This document shows positions 1 through 7,743 of a DNA stretch of 64,000 nt, one piece after another. The stretch is from Kribbella sp. VKM Ac-2568 (lineage in GTDB: Bacteria > Actinomycetota > Actinomycetes > Propionibacteriales > Kribbellaceae). The stretch lies in assembly GCF_004345365.1 (NCBI RefSeq), contig NZ_SLVF01000004.1, forward strand, positions 186,001-250,000. The letters are read 5' to 3'. Every line of letters begins with the position of its first letter. Position 1 is the first letter of the stretch. The translations under genes were made by a program, and so were the position numbers. The notes beneath the pieces are model-generated. The model made no database searches. It was not told the DNA's origin and worked only from the letters and a program-made list of their open reading frames with translations.

Positions 1-93
1 GACTGGTTCGAGAGCCAGCTCGACGCGATCGAGCGGGTCGGCGCCCAGCAGTACCTCGCCCAGCAGATCGACCCAGGCAAGTCACCCGGCTGA
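1..93 (+). CDS. bfr: Bacterioferritin, C-terminal 30 residues only
   Basis: The window opens inside a gene whose last 30 codons read DWFESQLDAIERVGAQQYL and onward to a TGA at 91-93. This is the end of the fourth helix of bacterioferritin, the 24-subunit haem-containing iron-storage cage; the E. coli protein ends in a closely similar DWLE..L..I..LG..NYL pattern. The ferroxidase ligands lie in the missing part and cannot be checked. A strong hairpin follows at 105-129. A Dps- or ferritin-like relative is possible, but the DWxE...QNYL-type ending is typical of Bfr. Confidence 0.85.
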   Translation, partial: DWFESQLDAIERVGAQQYLAQQIDPGKSPG

Positions 94-104
94 CGGCGGT
101 CAAC

Positions 105-129
105 CACCCGGGCCTGTTGAGCCCGGGTG
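105..129. terminator. Bidirectional terminator hairpin between bfr and the DGPF gene
   Basis: CACCCGGGC (105-113) pairs perfectly with GCCCGGGTG (121-129) across a 7-nt loop. It sits between two convergent genes, so it can serve both. There is no marked T run, as is common in actinobacteria. Confidence 0.6.
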
Positions 130-152
130 ATCGCCTCGCTCACGACGCCATC

Positions 153-509
153 TCACTCGATCTCCGGGTCGTACATGAACTTGCGGATGTCTTGCGCACA
201 GCGGCAGGCGGCTGCGTTTTTGGCGGCCCACTCCAGGGCGGCCTCCCGGGTGGGTACATCGACGATCATCACGCCGCCGACGAGCTCTTTGCTCTCCGGG
301 TACGGGCCGTCGGTGACCATCCCGTCAGTGGCCACCAAAGCGTGCTCCACGTCGTCGTCCTCGTAGTCCAGCCCGCCTGCGAAGACGAACACGCCGGCGT
401 CCTTGGCCTCCTGCTCCACCGCGTGGGAGGCCTTGCCCACCTCGGGCCAGTCCTCCTCGGTGAAGTGGTCCATCGCGCCCTTCTCGAACGAGATCAAGTA
501 CTTCGGCAT
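153..509 (-). CDS. DGPF/YCII-domain protein, copy 1
   Basis: A 118-residue YCII-related protein (PF03795) of the DGPF subgroup. It starts MPKYLISFEKGAM and carries DGPYPESKE in place of the usual DGPF, followed by GG.MIVDVPTREAALEWA. I chose ATG 509 because AAGGAG lies just upstream (near 516-521) and homologues begin with this residue; an upstream in-frame ATG at 608 would add an unlikely Arg-rich leader. The fold is a ferredoxin-like dimer; the biochemical role is unknown. DGPF proteins are typically encoded next to ECF42 sigma factors, which control them. A close paralogue lies at 3187-3546 with a matching promoter, so this is a local duplication. No sigma factor gene is present here. Confidence 0.85.
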   Translation of the reverse strand: MPKYLISFEKGAMDHFTEEDWPEVGKASHAVEQEAKDAGVFVFAGGLDYEDDDVEHALVATDGMVTDGPYPESKELVGGVMIVDVPTREAALEWAAKNAAACRCAQDIRKFMYDPEIE

Positions 510-562
510 CTCATCACTCCTTGTCCCGGCGGCCAGTCTCCGGCCGACTCTCACCCCTGCAA

Positions 563-587
563 CGAACGCCTCACTCCGGATCCGACA
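563..587 (-). promoter_or_regulatory. ECF-type promoter of DGPF copy 1
   Basis: On the minus strand TGTCGG (582-587) is separated by 13 nt from CGTTCG (563-568). The identical pair and spacing occur before the paralogue at 3600-3624. The elements resemble the TGTCGA / CGA-or-TC promoter reported for ECF42 sigma factors that control DGPF genes. Transcription would begin about 45 nt before the ATG. The conservation is seen directly; the sigma assignment is inference. Confidence 0.55.
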
Positions 588-790
588 GGCTACTGGCAGA
601 ATTCTCACGGGATCTCAGCGCTGCGGCTGCTCGGCTATGTATCTTCCGATCGAGTAGGGGTTGGTGCGTCCGGACGTGCCGACGGTGGTGCAGTCCGCTT
701 CGTCCAGATCGCCATAGGAGTGATCAGTCGACTTGGTGCGCGCGGCCTCAGATCAGACCTTGGTGGCAGCGGCGTGCCACGCCTACAGGG

Positions 791-821
791 CTGCGGACCG
801 GACGAGGCGCCCGGTCCGCAG
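791..821 (-). terminator. Terminator of the secreted-protein gene
   Basis: CTGCGGACCGG (791-801) pairs with CCGGTCCGCAG (811-821), an 11-bp perfect stem with a 9-nt loop, 22 nt after the stop at 843. The rest of the 510-842 gap holds only the DGPF promoter; I see nothing else in it. Confidence 0.55.
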
Positions 822-842
822 TCGTTCAGCTCACGGCCCAGT

Positions 843-2840
843 TCACTGACTGAGCTTGGTGAGCCTGGTGTACCAGTTTCCGAGACTGGTGCGCGTGCCT
901 CCGCAGCTTCCGAAATTGGCCAGGGTCGGCGAGGGGAAGTATTCCGCCAATGTGCAGGTCTGGCCGATGTACTCCGACGCCAACCAGATGTTGCCGCCGT
1001 CGGTCACGGCGGCGCCGTAGTCACCCCAACGGGTCCGCGGCGGATCCCCGACGAACGCCTTGTACGAGGTGAAACCGTCAGCCGGCCCGAGCCCCGCGGC
1101 CGCGACGTGGATCGGCCCCACCGACCCGCTCTCGTCGATGCGGACGTAACCCGCGCTCGGGAAGTTGGTCTCGCCGAGGACCGTGAACGCGATCGCACCC
1201 TTGCCGGCCGGGGTGAAGGCGATGGCCGGCATGGTCAGGTTGTTGTTCGCGAGGGCGATGTAACCCTGCTTGGTCACCCGTCCCTCGATCTTGCCGGCGC
1301 CGTTGATCTTCGGGCTCACCGCGAACCAGGCGACGCCCGCCTTGAGTTCGCCGTTCACCCTGACCGCAGTACCGGAGGAACCCCACAGGGTGCCGTTGAC
1401 GTACCAGGTCTGCTGCATCCGGGAATCCAGCGAGTCCGGCGTGGACTCCACCTCGTCGTGCGCGGGCTCGTCCTCGGGCAGGAAGAACGCCTGCCAGCAC
1501 CCCGGACCGAACGGTGTCGGCATCGTCGTGTCGTTGATGCACTCGCCGAGCGGGATGTCGCCCGGCTTCTGGTCCGACTTCGGCGGGAACACGTACGTCT
1601 GGCTGTTCGTCAGCCGGCTCGTGATGCCGAGGTCCGGAGACGCGGTGTCCAGCGACGCGGTGTTGGTGATCGCCCAGATGCCCAGCCGGCGCGCGGTACC
1701 GGTCGGGTTGCCGGTCTCGCTGCCGTCACCGGCGATCGTGCTCAGCGCGTACTCCGTGCCGTTCCGCTCGCTGGAGTACTCCCCGGCCGGCGAGTTGGCC
1801 GGCCAGACGGTGAAGCCCGGCGAGCCGTCGACGGCGAGGTTCTCTATCAGGGTCAGGTTGACACTGGCCGGGTGGCCGGCGAGCTGTGCCTTCGAGAACG
1901 CGAAGATCTGCGCGGCGTTGAAGTTCGGCCCGAACAGGTCGTACTCGTTGGTCGACACGTACACGCCGTTGGCATCCTGACCGATGTGCGGGTAGTCCTG
2001 GAAGCACGGGCCGTGGACGACACCGTCGACGGTGCAGCCGTGGTCGGGCGTGCCGTCGGTCCCGTCGTTCTGCGCCGGGACGTGGTAGATGGTCCAGGTT
2101 CCGAGCGGGCTGCTGGTGTTCGACACCGCGAGGTCGATCGTGTTCTTGCCGGTGAAGTCGCCGTTCGGCAGGCTGCCCAAGGTGGTGAGGACCACCATGA
2201 AGCGCTGGTTGTCCGGGTCGTACAAGCACACCGGATCGATGACCTGCGGACCGATCACGCCGGTCGTGCGGTTGACCGCGGCCGGGTAGCCGAAGAACGT
2301 GTTGAGGTCCTGGACCCCGCTCAGCGCGGCGGCGTTCGCGGAGCTGCGGACCCGCAGCACGCTGTTGACCGCCTCGACGACGAACCCGCTGCCGACACAC
2401 AGCGCCTGGTCGGGCGGCTCGAGCGAGAACTGGTTGCCGCCGTTGGCGAGGCGCTGGTCGCGGTGGGTCAGGCCGTTCACGCTCGCCTGGACATCCGGGT
2501 TGGAGCCGGCCACGGCGCTGGACGCGACGACCGGTGCGTCGAGCGGCTTCTTCGGGAACTTGCCGTTCTTGAACCCCGGGCGCGGACGGGTGAACTGACC
2601 GGCCTCGCCGTCGCCTTCCTCCTCTTCCCGGCCGCCGGGCCGCAGCTCCGGTTGCTGGAGACCGTCCACGCCGAACGGACGCGTCTGGATGCTCGTCGTT
2701 CCGCCGCTGGGGATCGCGCGCGTACCTCCGGCGGCCGCACCCAACGAGGTTGTCGGGGTGATCAGGCCGGCGGAGATGATCAGGGACGCAGTTGCCAGGC
2801 CCAGCGCTCTGCGGCGGGTCATCTGAGAGGTGAACTTCAT
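843..2840 (-). CDS. Secreted protein of unknown function (665 aa)
   Basis: A 665-residue exported protein. The N-terminus (MKFTSQMTRRRALGLATASL) has a twin-arginine-like charged stretch followed by a hydrophobic segment and Ala-rich cleavage region. ATG 2840 is chosen because GGAGG lies 5-10 nt upstream; an earlier ATG at 2894 would only add residues before the signal. The mature part is Gly/Asn/Asp/Ser-rich, with the conserved-looking stretch PPDQALCVGSGFVVEAVNS and several Cys, suggesting a stable beta-rich extracellular fold such as a propeller. I see no catalytic motif. It stands alone between convergent hairpins and a repeat. Function is not assigned. Confidence 0.75.
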   Translation of the reverse strand: MKFTSQMTRRRALGLATASLIISAGLITPTTSLGAAAGGTRAIPSGGTTSIQTRPFGVDGLQQPELRPGGREEEEGDGEAGQFTRPRPGFKNGKFPKKPLDAPVVASSAVAGSNPDVQASVNGLTHRDQRLANGGNQFSLEPPDQALCVGSGFVVEAVNSVLRVRSSANAAALSGVQDLNTFFGYPAAVNRTTGVIGPQVIDPVCLYDPDNQRFMVVLTTLGSLPNGDFTGKNTIDLAVSNTSSPLGTWTIYHVPAQNDGTDGTPDHGCTVDGVVHGPCFQDYPHIGQDANGVYVSTNEYDLFGPNFNAAQIFAFSKAQLAGHPASVNLTLIENLAVDGSPGFTVWPANSPAGEYSSERNGTEYALSTIAGDGSETGNPTGTARRLGIWAITNTASLDTASPDLGITSRLTNSQTYVFPPKSDQKPGDIPLGECINDTTMPTPFGPGCWQAFFLPEDEPAHDEVESTPDSLDSRMQQTWYVNGTLWGSSGTAVRVNGELKAGVAWFAVSPKINGAGKIEGRVTKQGYIALANNNLTMPAIAFTPAGKGAIAFTVLGETNFPSAGYVRIDESGSVGPIHVAAAGLGPADGFTSYKAFVGDPPRTRWGDYGAAVTDGGNIWLASEYIGQTCTLAEYFPSPTLANFGSCGGTRTSLGNWYTRLTKLSQ

Positions 2841-3130
2841 GGGTTGCCTCCATGCTGGTCGCGTGCCACTGGAGTGACGACCGAACGTCAGCATGTCGGC
2901 ACCCGCAGTGCAGTGGTCGGCCTACCGCACCCCGAGTTGCCCGTTCGCCAAGCTTCACCAGCCATTTGAGACCTGAAATGTGGCGGAGCGCAAGAACCCG
3001 GAACCTTTCAGGGACCGGCGGCGCCATCGGCCGGCCCACGGCATGCCGCTCCGGTCCAGGAGGCGCTCAAATACGCCTGATGCCCCTGAGCTCAGAGAGT
3101 CCAGGGGCCATCGCGGTGCACCCGTCAGGC
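2841..3130. other. Intergenic region upstream of the secreted-protein gene
   Basis: Holds the ribosome-binding site of the gene at 843-2840 and presumably its promoter, but no convincing -10/-35 pair was recognised. I see no gene. Open frames here run antisense to the neighbouring gene with atypical composition. Confidence 0.5.
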
Positions 3131-3186
3131 GTCAGCCCGGGAAAGGTACCCCTGTGTTGTTGCTGTCGCACCTGTAGCCGTTGGGG
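3131..3186 (-). repeat. Degenerate msrA 3'-end repeat, copy 0
   Basis: About 55 bp that align, with several small indels, to the last 18 codons of msrA; the best block is the stretch ending CACCTGTAGCCGTTGGGG, which matches repeat copy A exactly. Homology stops directly at the stop codon of the DGPF gene at 3187. The copy is frameshifted and cannot encode the MsrA tail. Orientation equals msrA. Confidence 0.6.
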
Positions 3187-3546
3187 TCAGTCTTCCTGCT
3201 CCGGGTCGAACATGAACTTGCGGACGTCCTGAGCACAGCGGCAGGCGACCGCGTTCTTCGCGGCCCACTCCAACGCGGCCTCGCGGGTGGGTACGTCGAC
3301 GATCATCCCGCCGCCGATGAGCTCCTTGCTCTCCGGGAAGGGGCCGTCGGTGATCGTCCCGTCGGTCTCCACCACGGCGTGCTCCACGTCGTCGTCGTCG
3401 TACCTCAGCCCGCCGCCGAAGATGAACACGCCGGCGTCCTTGGCCTCCTGGACCACCGCGTGGGCAGCCTTGCCCACGTCGGCAAAGTCCTCATCGGGGA
3501 TGTGGGCCATCGCGCCCTTCTCGAACGAGATCAGGTATCGCGGCAT
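3187..3546 (-). CDS. DGPF/YCII-domain protein, copy 2
   Basis: A 119-residue paralogue of the protein at 153-509, alignable along its whole length without gaps except at the end. It carries the canonical DGPFPESKELIGGG motif and the same terminal CRCAQDVRKFM block. ATG 3546 follows AAGGAG in a leader nearly identical to that of copy 1; the shared stretch continues through the promoter about 75 bp upstream. The protein belongs to PF03795, whose members are small ferredoxin-fold proteins of unclear function, often under ECF42 control. The 3' end abuts a decayed msrA-tail repeat, so the duplication that created this gene probably had its breakpoint there. Confidence 0.87.
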   Translation of the reverse strand: MPRYLISFEKGAMAHIPDEDFADVGKAAHAVVQEAKDAGVFIFGGGLRYDDDDVEHAVVETDGTITDGPFPESKELIGGGMIVDVPTREAALEWAAKNAVACRCAQDVRKFMFDPEQED

Positions 3547-3599
3547 CTCATCACTCCTTGTCCCGGGCAGCCTCCTTCGGCCACCTCTCACCCGTACTA

Positions 3600-3624
3600 C
3601 GAACGCCGCGCGCCGGATCCGACA
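3600..3624 (-). promoter_or_regulatory. ECF-type promoter of DGPF copy 2
   Basis: Minus strand TGTCGG (3619-3624), 13 nt, CGTTCG (3600-3605): same hexamers and spacing as at 563-587. The flanking GGATCC and GTAGCC are also shared, so the promoter was duplicated with the gene and both hexamers stayed intact while the spacer diverged. Confidence 0.55.
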
Positions 3625-3707
3625 GGCTACCGACAGAAGTTCTCAACGGACCTCCGCCAGGCGCAGTCGAGCGTCGGTACCTGGCCTAGCGACCAGTACG
3701 GGTGGGG

Positions 3708-3823
3708 CTATGCGTCTGCCGGGAACGGTACGCCGGTGTTGCTGTGGCACCTGTAGCCGTTGGGGTTCTTGTCGAGGTACTGCTGGTGGGAGCGATACCA
3801 AGAAGGCGATAGAACACGACAGG
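3708..3823 (-). repeat. msrA 3'-end repeat, copy A
   Basis: Read on the minus strand, 3711-3790 encodes HQQYLDKNPNGYRCHSN followed by TGVPFPADA and a TAG, the tail of an MsrA protein. Upstream of this the homology continues to the FYYAEGYH region of msrA but is frameshifted. Copy B (4442-4558) has the same 30-nt frameshifted block between TTCTA and CCAGCAG and the shared string GCGATAGAAC, so A and B descend from one already broken copy. The right edge adjoins the ribosome-binding site of the gene at 3836. Confidence 0.7.
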
Positions 3824-3835
3824 GGGCTACCTCTG

Positions 3836-4384
3836 GTGGATGATCACCATGTGCGTACAGAGCAACCCGAACTCACCTGGTGGGTTTCAGCTGTGATGGG
3901 CGGCGTCTTGTTCGGGGTGGTGATGGGGGCGTTCACCAAGCTCGACGGGTCGAGTTGGACCGCGGCCGGCGTGGGCGCGCTTGTCACTGGCGTTCCGTTC
4001 GGGCTGGTGGCGGGTTGGTGGAGTGCCAGGTGGCAACGAGGGATGAAGGACGCTGAGGGCGGTCTGCCGGCCGACAAGGTCCGCCTGGCTCATCGCGCCG
4101 TAATGGGCGGCGCTGTACCTAAGGACGAAGAGGTCCGATCGGCGGCGCTGCGCATCGCTTCCACATACCTGGCGGACTACACCGGACGGACTCGCAGGCT
4201 GTCCATCCTCGTGATGGTGTTTCTGTTGATCGGCACTGTCACTGGGGCTGTCAGCGAGTCGCCATGGGCATTGCTGGGTGCACTGGTTCCCGCCGTCCTC
4301 CTGTACACCCAGTGGTACTGGCCACGACGGCTCCGCCGCCGCATTAGATCGCTCACCCCAGCACCGACAGAGACCACTCAGTAG
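3836..4384 (+). CDS. Small four-helix membrane protein, unknown function
   Basis: A 182-residue protein with four predicted membrane segments in two pairs: WWVSAVMGGVLFGVVMGAF (about 15-33), AAGVGALVTGVPFGLVAGWW (about 42-62), LSILVMVFLLIGTVTGAV (about 125-142) and PWALLGALVPAVLLYTQWYW (about 148-167), with a charged cytoplasmic stretch between the pairs and a basic tail. GTG 3836 is preceded by AGGGGG at 3821-3826. No family recognised. It lies between two copies of the msrA-tail repeat, and the whole 3.1-5.5 kb stretch looks like a locally rearranged region. Confidence 0.65.
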   Translation: MDDHHVRTEQPELTWWVSAVMGGVLFGVVMGAFTKLDGSSWTAAGVGALVTGVPFGLVAGWWSARWQRGMKDAEGGLPADKVRLAHRAVMGGAVPKDEEVRSAALRIASTYLADYTGRTRRLSILVMVFLLIGTVTGAVSESPWALLGALVPAVLLYTQWYWPRRLRRRIRSLTPAPTETTQ

Positions 4385-4441
4385 GTCACGCCTTCCGCCC
4401 GCGAGAGCCGCTAGGTGCGACCCTCGCGTCACCGCAGCGGA

Positions 4442-4558
4442 TCAGCCGTCGGCAGGGAAGGGTACGCCGGTGGTGCTGTGGCATCTGTAGCCGTTCGGGA
4501 CCTTCCGCAAATACTGCTGGTGGTAGCGATGATGGCGAGGCGATAGAACGCGTCGGGT
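4442..4558 (-). repeat. msrA 3'-end repeat, copy B
   Basis: On the minus strand this encodes YHQQYLRKVPNGYRCHSTTG then VPFPADG and a TGA at 4442-4444. It is closer to the intact msrA in the RKVPNGY stretch than copy A, yet shares with copy A the frameshifted block upstream and the downstream-of-homology string GCGATAGAAC. No start codon or N-terminal MsrA sequence accompanies it. Confidence 0.7.
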
Positions 4559-4599
4559 TACTGCGCTATGTAGATGAACATCAGGCGACCCGGGCACGG

Positions 4600-5187
4600 C
4601 TACACGCCCTGACCGGTGGACTTCTCGAACCGCACACGGTCGGCAGTGCCGACGGCCGTCGTCTCATCGATGTACTGCCGGGTTGACCGGGTGAGGAATC
4701 GGAGATCGGCGTTCTTGATCTCCCGGTACGCCGCCGGCGTTTCGCCGGTGCGGTCGGCTGCACCTCCGTTGCGGATCCAGTCGGCCACGGCGTTGCCCTG
4801 GTCCCGGACGGAGTTCCACCGCCCGCGGGTCATCGGTCCCATGCCTGCCTCGATCGTCGCAACCACCTCCGGTGGCGTCTCCGGCCAAGAGCACCAGTTG
4901 CTCACCACTTCGACCAGGCCCAGCGTGAGCGCGTGGTCGAGCTTGGCACTGGGCTCGTGGTCGAGATTGGCACCCGCCAGGGCCTCTTCGGTGATGGCGA
5001 GGGCGGTCACCACCGGAGCCGCGTCACCCTGCTCAATCGCTGGACACAGCCGATGCTGGGCGAGGTGCCCGAGTTGCAAGTACGACGTGGGGGCGTCGGC
5101 GAGGGACGGCCGGAACCACCGCAGCCTCTTGGACAGGCGTCGGAGTGCGTCTTCGGTGGGGTCGGTCGGGCGGCGAAAGATGCTCAC
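4600..5187 (-). CDS. Conserved-looking hypothetical protein (195 aa)
   Basis: A 195-residue soluble protein, mostly alpha-helical by composition, rich in Trp and acidic residues (NWCSWPETPPEVV, ADWIRNGGAADRTGETP). The start is GTG 5187; it has no Shine-Dalgarno, but TAAGGT stands exactly 6 nt upstream on the minus strand, the leaderless arrangement seen at many genes here. No known domain recognised and no signal peptide. It is bounded by repeat copy B downstream and by a 320-bp gap upstream. Function unassigned. Confidence 0.7.
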   Translation of the reverse strand: MSIFRRPTDPTEDALRRLSKRLRWFRPSLADAPTSYLQLGHLAQHRLCPAIEQGDAAPVVTALAITEEALAGANLDHEPSAKLDHALTLGLVEVVSNWCSWPETPPEVVATIEAGMGPMTRGRWNSVRDQGNAVADWIRNGGAADRTGETPAAYREIKNADLRFLTRSTRQYIDETTAVGTADRVRFEKSTGQGV

Positions 5188-5456
5188 CGGCCAACCTTAT
5201 GGCGCAACACTCGGTGCGGTCGTGATGGCCGCCGGCAAGCTACTGCACTCAGCCTCCAAGGGCCGGGAAGGCCGTCGCCCGGAAGGCCGCGGTCAAGCGG
5301 AACCGGTTCATCACGCTCAGCGACGGGCCAAGTCGGTGTGAACGGTTGACTGGAAGCCAAAGCACGTGGGGACAGTCGGCGTGGATCCCTGCACCGGATC
5401 CTCGTCCACGTCCTCGAACAGGCAGCGAGAACAGCGCAGTCGAGAACCACCGGACT

Positions 5457-5502
5457 CTGACGACCGAGGGCACCACCGCGAAGGGGTGCCCTCAGTCTTC
5501 AG
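5457..5502 (-). terminator. msrA terminator
   Basis: GAGGGCACC (5466-5474) pairs with GGTGCCCTC (5485-5493), and the stem extends imperfectly outward (CTGA..GAC / GTC..TCAG). It lies just after the msrA stop. In the rest of the 5188-5509 gap I see no gene. Confidence 0.65.
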
Positions 5503-5509
5503 TCTGCTG

Positions 5510-6154
5510 TTATGCGTCTGCCGGGAACGGGACGCCGGTGTTGCTGTGGCACCGATACCCGTTAGGGACCTTCCGCAAATACTGCTGGTGGTAGCCCTCG
5601 GCGTAGTAGAAGGTGCCGACGGGGGCGATCTCGGTGGTGATGTCGCCGTAGCCGAGGGGCTTGATGACCGGGGCGTAGAGGTCGCGGGTGCGCTCGGCCT
5701 CGGCCTTCTGCTCATCGGTGGTGTAGTAGATCGCCGAACGGTACTGGGAGCCCAGGTCGTTGCCCTGGCGCATGCCCTGTGTCGGGTCGTGCGTCTCCCA
5801 GAAGACCTTCAGCAGGTCGGTGAAGGTGGTCTTGGTCGGGTCGTAGACAACCCGGACGGCCTCGGTGTGACCCGTGCCCCCGCTGCAGACCTCCTCGTAC
5901 GACGGGTACGGCGTATACCCGCCCGCGTAGCCGACCGCGGTGGTGTAGACCCCCGGCTGCTGCCAGAAGATCTCCTCGGTGCCCCAGAAACAGCCGGTAC
6001 CGAACCACACCTCGGCGAACCCCTCGGGGGCGGGTGCGGTCTGCGGCGTACCGAGCACGATGTTCTCCGCCGGTACGGCGAATCCGGGCTGGGGCCGGCC
6101 GGGCAGGGCGGCCTCGGGCTCGACCAGGGCTGTCTTGCGGTTGAAGAACGACAT
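5510..6154 (-). CDS. msrA: Peptide methionine sulfoxide reductase MsrA
   Basis: A 214-residue MsrA that reduces the S-epimer of methionine sulfoxide in proteins, protecting against oxidants. The catalytic GCFWG motif is at 54-58 (Cys55), preceded by a roughly 40-residue N-terminal extension usual for the longer class of MsrA. The resolving cysteine is Cys202 in GYRCHSN near the C-terminus. ATG 6154 is preceded by a weak GAGAGG. The gene has its own terminator and is monocistronic. The last 40 codons have been copied three times within the preceding 2.4 kb (3131-3186, 3708-3823, 4442-4558), while this copy is intact and full length. Confidence 0.95.
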   Translation of the reverse strand: MSFFNRKTALVEPEAALPGRPQPGFAVPAENIVLGTPQTAPAPEGFAEVWFGTGCFWGTEEIFWQQPGVYTTAVGYAGGYTPYPSYEEVCSGGTGHTEAVRVVYDPTKTTFTDLLKVFWETHDPTQGMRQGNDLGSQYRSAIYYTTDEQKAEAERTRDLYAPVIKPLGYGDITTEIAPVGTFYYAEGYHQQYLRKVPNGYRCHSNTGVPFPADA

Positions 6155-6241
6155 CTCACGCCTCTCGCAGAATGACTCTCATAGTGTCCCAACGCGACGC
6201 CGCGGGTGAACCTTCCCCCGGCCGATTACGGGGCGTTTACG

Positions 6242-7681
6242 TCAAGCGATCATCGCGGCGGTACGGCGAGCAGGCGGCCCCGCGGCAAGTGACCCGTACG
6301 ACAGAGCCAGACGCTGTACTGCGTCACGCAGCGTGTCCGGGTCCAGGGTGAAAGGCAGCCGCAGGAAGGACTCCAAACCACCATCGGGCGAGAACCGTGA
6401 CCCAGCGACCACCAGTACTCCGTTCCGCTGCGCCACCCCGACCAAGCTGGACCCCACCGGCTCGGGCAACTCGCACCACAGGGACAACCCGCCGCCGGGA
6501 AGCTCGAACCGCCACGACGGCAACGCAGTACGGAGTGCGGAAGCCAGCGCGTCCCGACGCACCGCCAGATCGGCTCGGCGCTCGGGCAGGATCTCGGAAC
6601 GAGAAAGCAGCAACCGTGAGACGACGAGCTGCTCGAGGACGGGAGCACCGAGGTCCATCGAGGCGCGGGCGTCGAGGATGCGCGCGACCAGGGTTTCCGG
6701 GACCCGCAGCCACCCGATCCGCAGACCGCCCCAGAACGACTTGCTCACCGACCCGACCGTGATCACCCCGCTCGGGTCGAACAGCGCGAACGGCGGCGGC
6801 GTCTCCTGACCGTCGAGCGACAGCTCGAACAGGGTCTCGTCGATGATCGCGGTGGTCCGGCTGCGGGCGAAGGCGATCGCGAGCCGCTGGCGGTCGGCGG
6901 CGGACATCAACCACCCGGTCGGGTTCTGGAAATCCACCACCAGCCAGGCGGCTCGCGGCGCCGACTGCCGGATCGTTGCCTCCAGCAAAGGAAGGTCCCA
7001 GCCGTTCGGGCTCATCGGGGCGGCGACCACGCGGCAGCCGCTGCGCCGGATCGCGTCGACCGAGTTCGGGTGGGTCGGGCTCTCGGTCAGCACCCGGTCG
7101 CCGATCTGCGTCATCGCCCGGATCGCGATCGAGGTCGCAGCCAGCGCGCCGGCGGTGACGATGATCTGGTCCGGCGAGGTCGGCAACCCTCTTGCCTGGT
7201 AAGACGCAGCGATCTGCTCGCGAAGCTGCGGCAGCCCTTGCGGGTGGTAACCAGGCGTCGCCAGGTGCCGGGGGAGATCCTCCATCGCCTCGGCGACCGC
7301 AGTACTGATCCCCGGTACTGCGGGCGACGCGGCGCAGGTGAAGTCGTAGAGCCCGTCGGTGTCGATCCCCGGCGCGTGGTGGCGCCCGAGCTCGGGCTCG
7401 ACCTTGGACGGCAGCGAGGTGACGCTCCCGGAACCACGCCGACTGGTCAGGTACCCGCGGTCGCGCAGTTCCCGGTACGCCGAGGCGACCGTGGTACGGC
7501 TGACCCCGAGCGCGTCGGTCAACTCGCGCTCACTGGGCAGCCGTGCGCCCGGCATGATCCGCCCGTCCGCGATCAGCAGCCGGAGCCGGTCGGCCAGCGC
7601 GCGGTACGCCGGTCCGGCCGTGTCGGACCAGGTGCCGAGCAGACCGCTCAAGGTGCTCGCGGGGAGATGTTGCCCTGTCAT
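6242..7681 (-). CDS. yczR: MocR-type regulator (GntR helix-turn-helix fused to aminotransferase fold), YczR-like
   Basis: A 479-residue fusion: an N-terminal GntR winged helix (about 15-80, PSERELTDALGVSRTTVASAYRELRDRGYL) and a C-terminal class I aminotransferase domain with the PLP-lysine motif GSVSKSFWGGLRIGW. In this family the aminotransferase domain senses a ligand or PLP state and modulates DNA binding. It is divergent from yczE, the pairing known for the YczR subgroup of MocR regulators, so its target is most likely yczE. ATG 7681 is preferred: AATAGT lies 7 nt upstream, suggesting a leaderless transcript. GTG 7690 is an alternative. Effector unknown. Confidence 0.88.
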   Translation of the reverse strand: MTGQHLPASTLSGLLGTWSDTAGPAYRALADRLRLLIADGRIMPGARLPSERELTDALGVSRTTVASAYRELRDRGYLTSRRGSGSVTSLPSKVEPELGRHHAPGIDTDGLYDFTCAASPAVPGISTAVAEAMEDLPRHLATPGYHPQGLPQLREQIAASYQARGLPTSPDQIIVTAGALAATSIAIRAMTQIGDRVLTESPTHPNSVDAIRRSGCRVVAAPMSPNGWDLPLLEATIRQSAPRAAWLVVDFQNPTGWLMSAADRQRLAIAFARSRTTAIIDETLFELSLDGQETPPPFALFDPSGVITVGSVSKSFWGGLRIGWLRVPETLVARILDARASMDLGAPVLEQLVVSRLLLSRSEILPERRADLAVRRDALASALRTALPSWRFELPGGGLSLWCELPEPVGSSLVGVAQRNGVLVVAGSRFSPDGGLESFLRLPFTLDPDTLRDAVQRLALSYGSLAAGPPARRTAAMIA

Positions 7682-7694
7682 GCAGTCCACTATT

Positions 7695-7724
7695 GCTCAA
7701 TTGGCTATCGAGCACCAGGCCAAT
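7695..7724. promoter_or_regulatory. Candidate YczR operator
   Basis: Perfect inverted repeat ATTGGC (7700-7705) and GCCAAT (7719-7724), nested with GCTC (7695-7698) / GAGC (7710-7713), centred between the two divergent starts. A MocR autoregulator acting on yczE would be expected to bind here. Seen in sequence; binding is inference. Confidence 0.45.
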
Positions 7725-7743
7725 CAGTCGCAGACTGGGACGT

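Noticed and set aside
117..2969. Plus-strand open frame of 950 codons
   Set aside because: It is the antisense of the secreted-protein gene; Arg/Val/Gly-rich composition, no ribosome-binding site and no recognisable domain, as expected for shadow frames in high-GC DNA.
5225..5341. Short Lys/Ala/Arg-rich plus-strand frame beginning MAAGKLLHSASK
   Set aside because: No ribosome-binding site and strong GC-repeat composition (repeated AAGGCC/GGAAGG); not distinguishable from chance.
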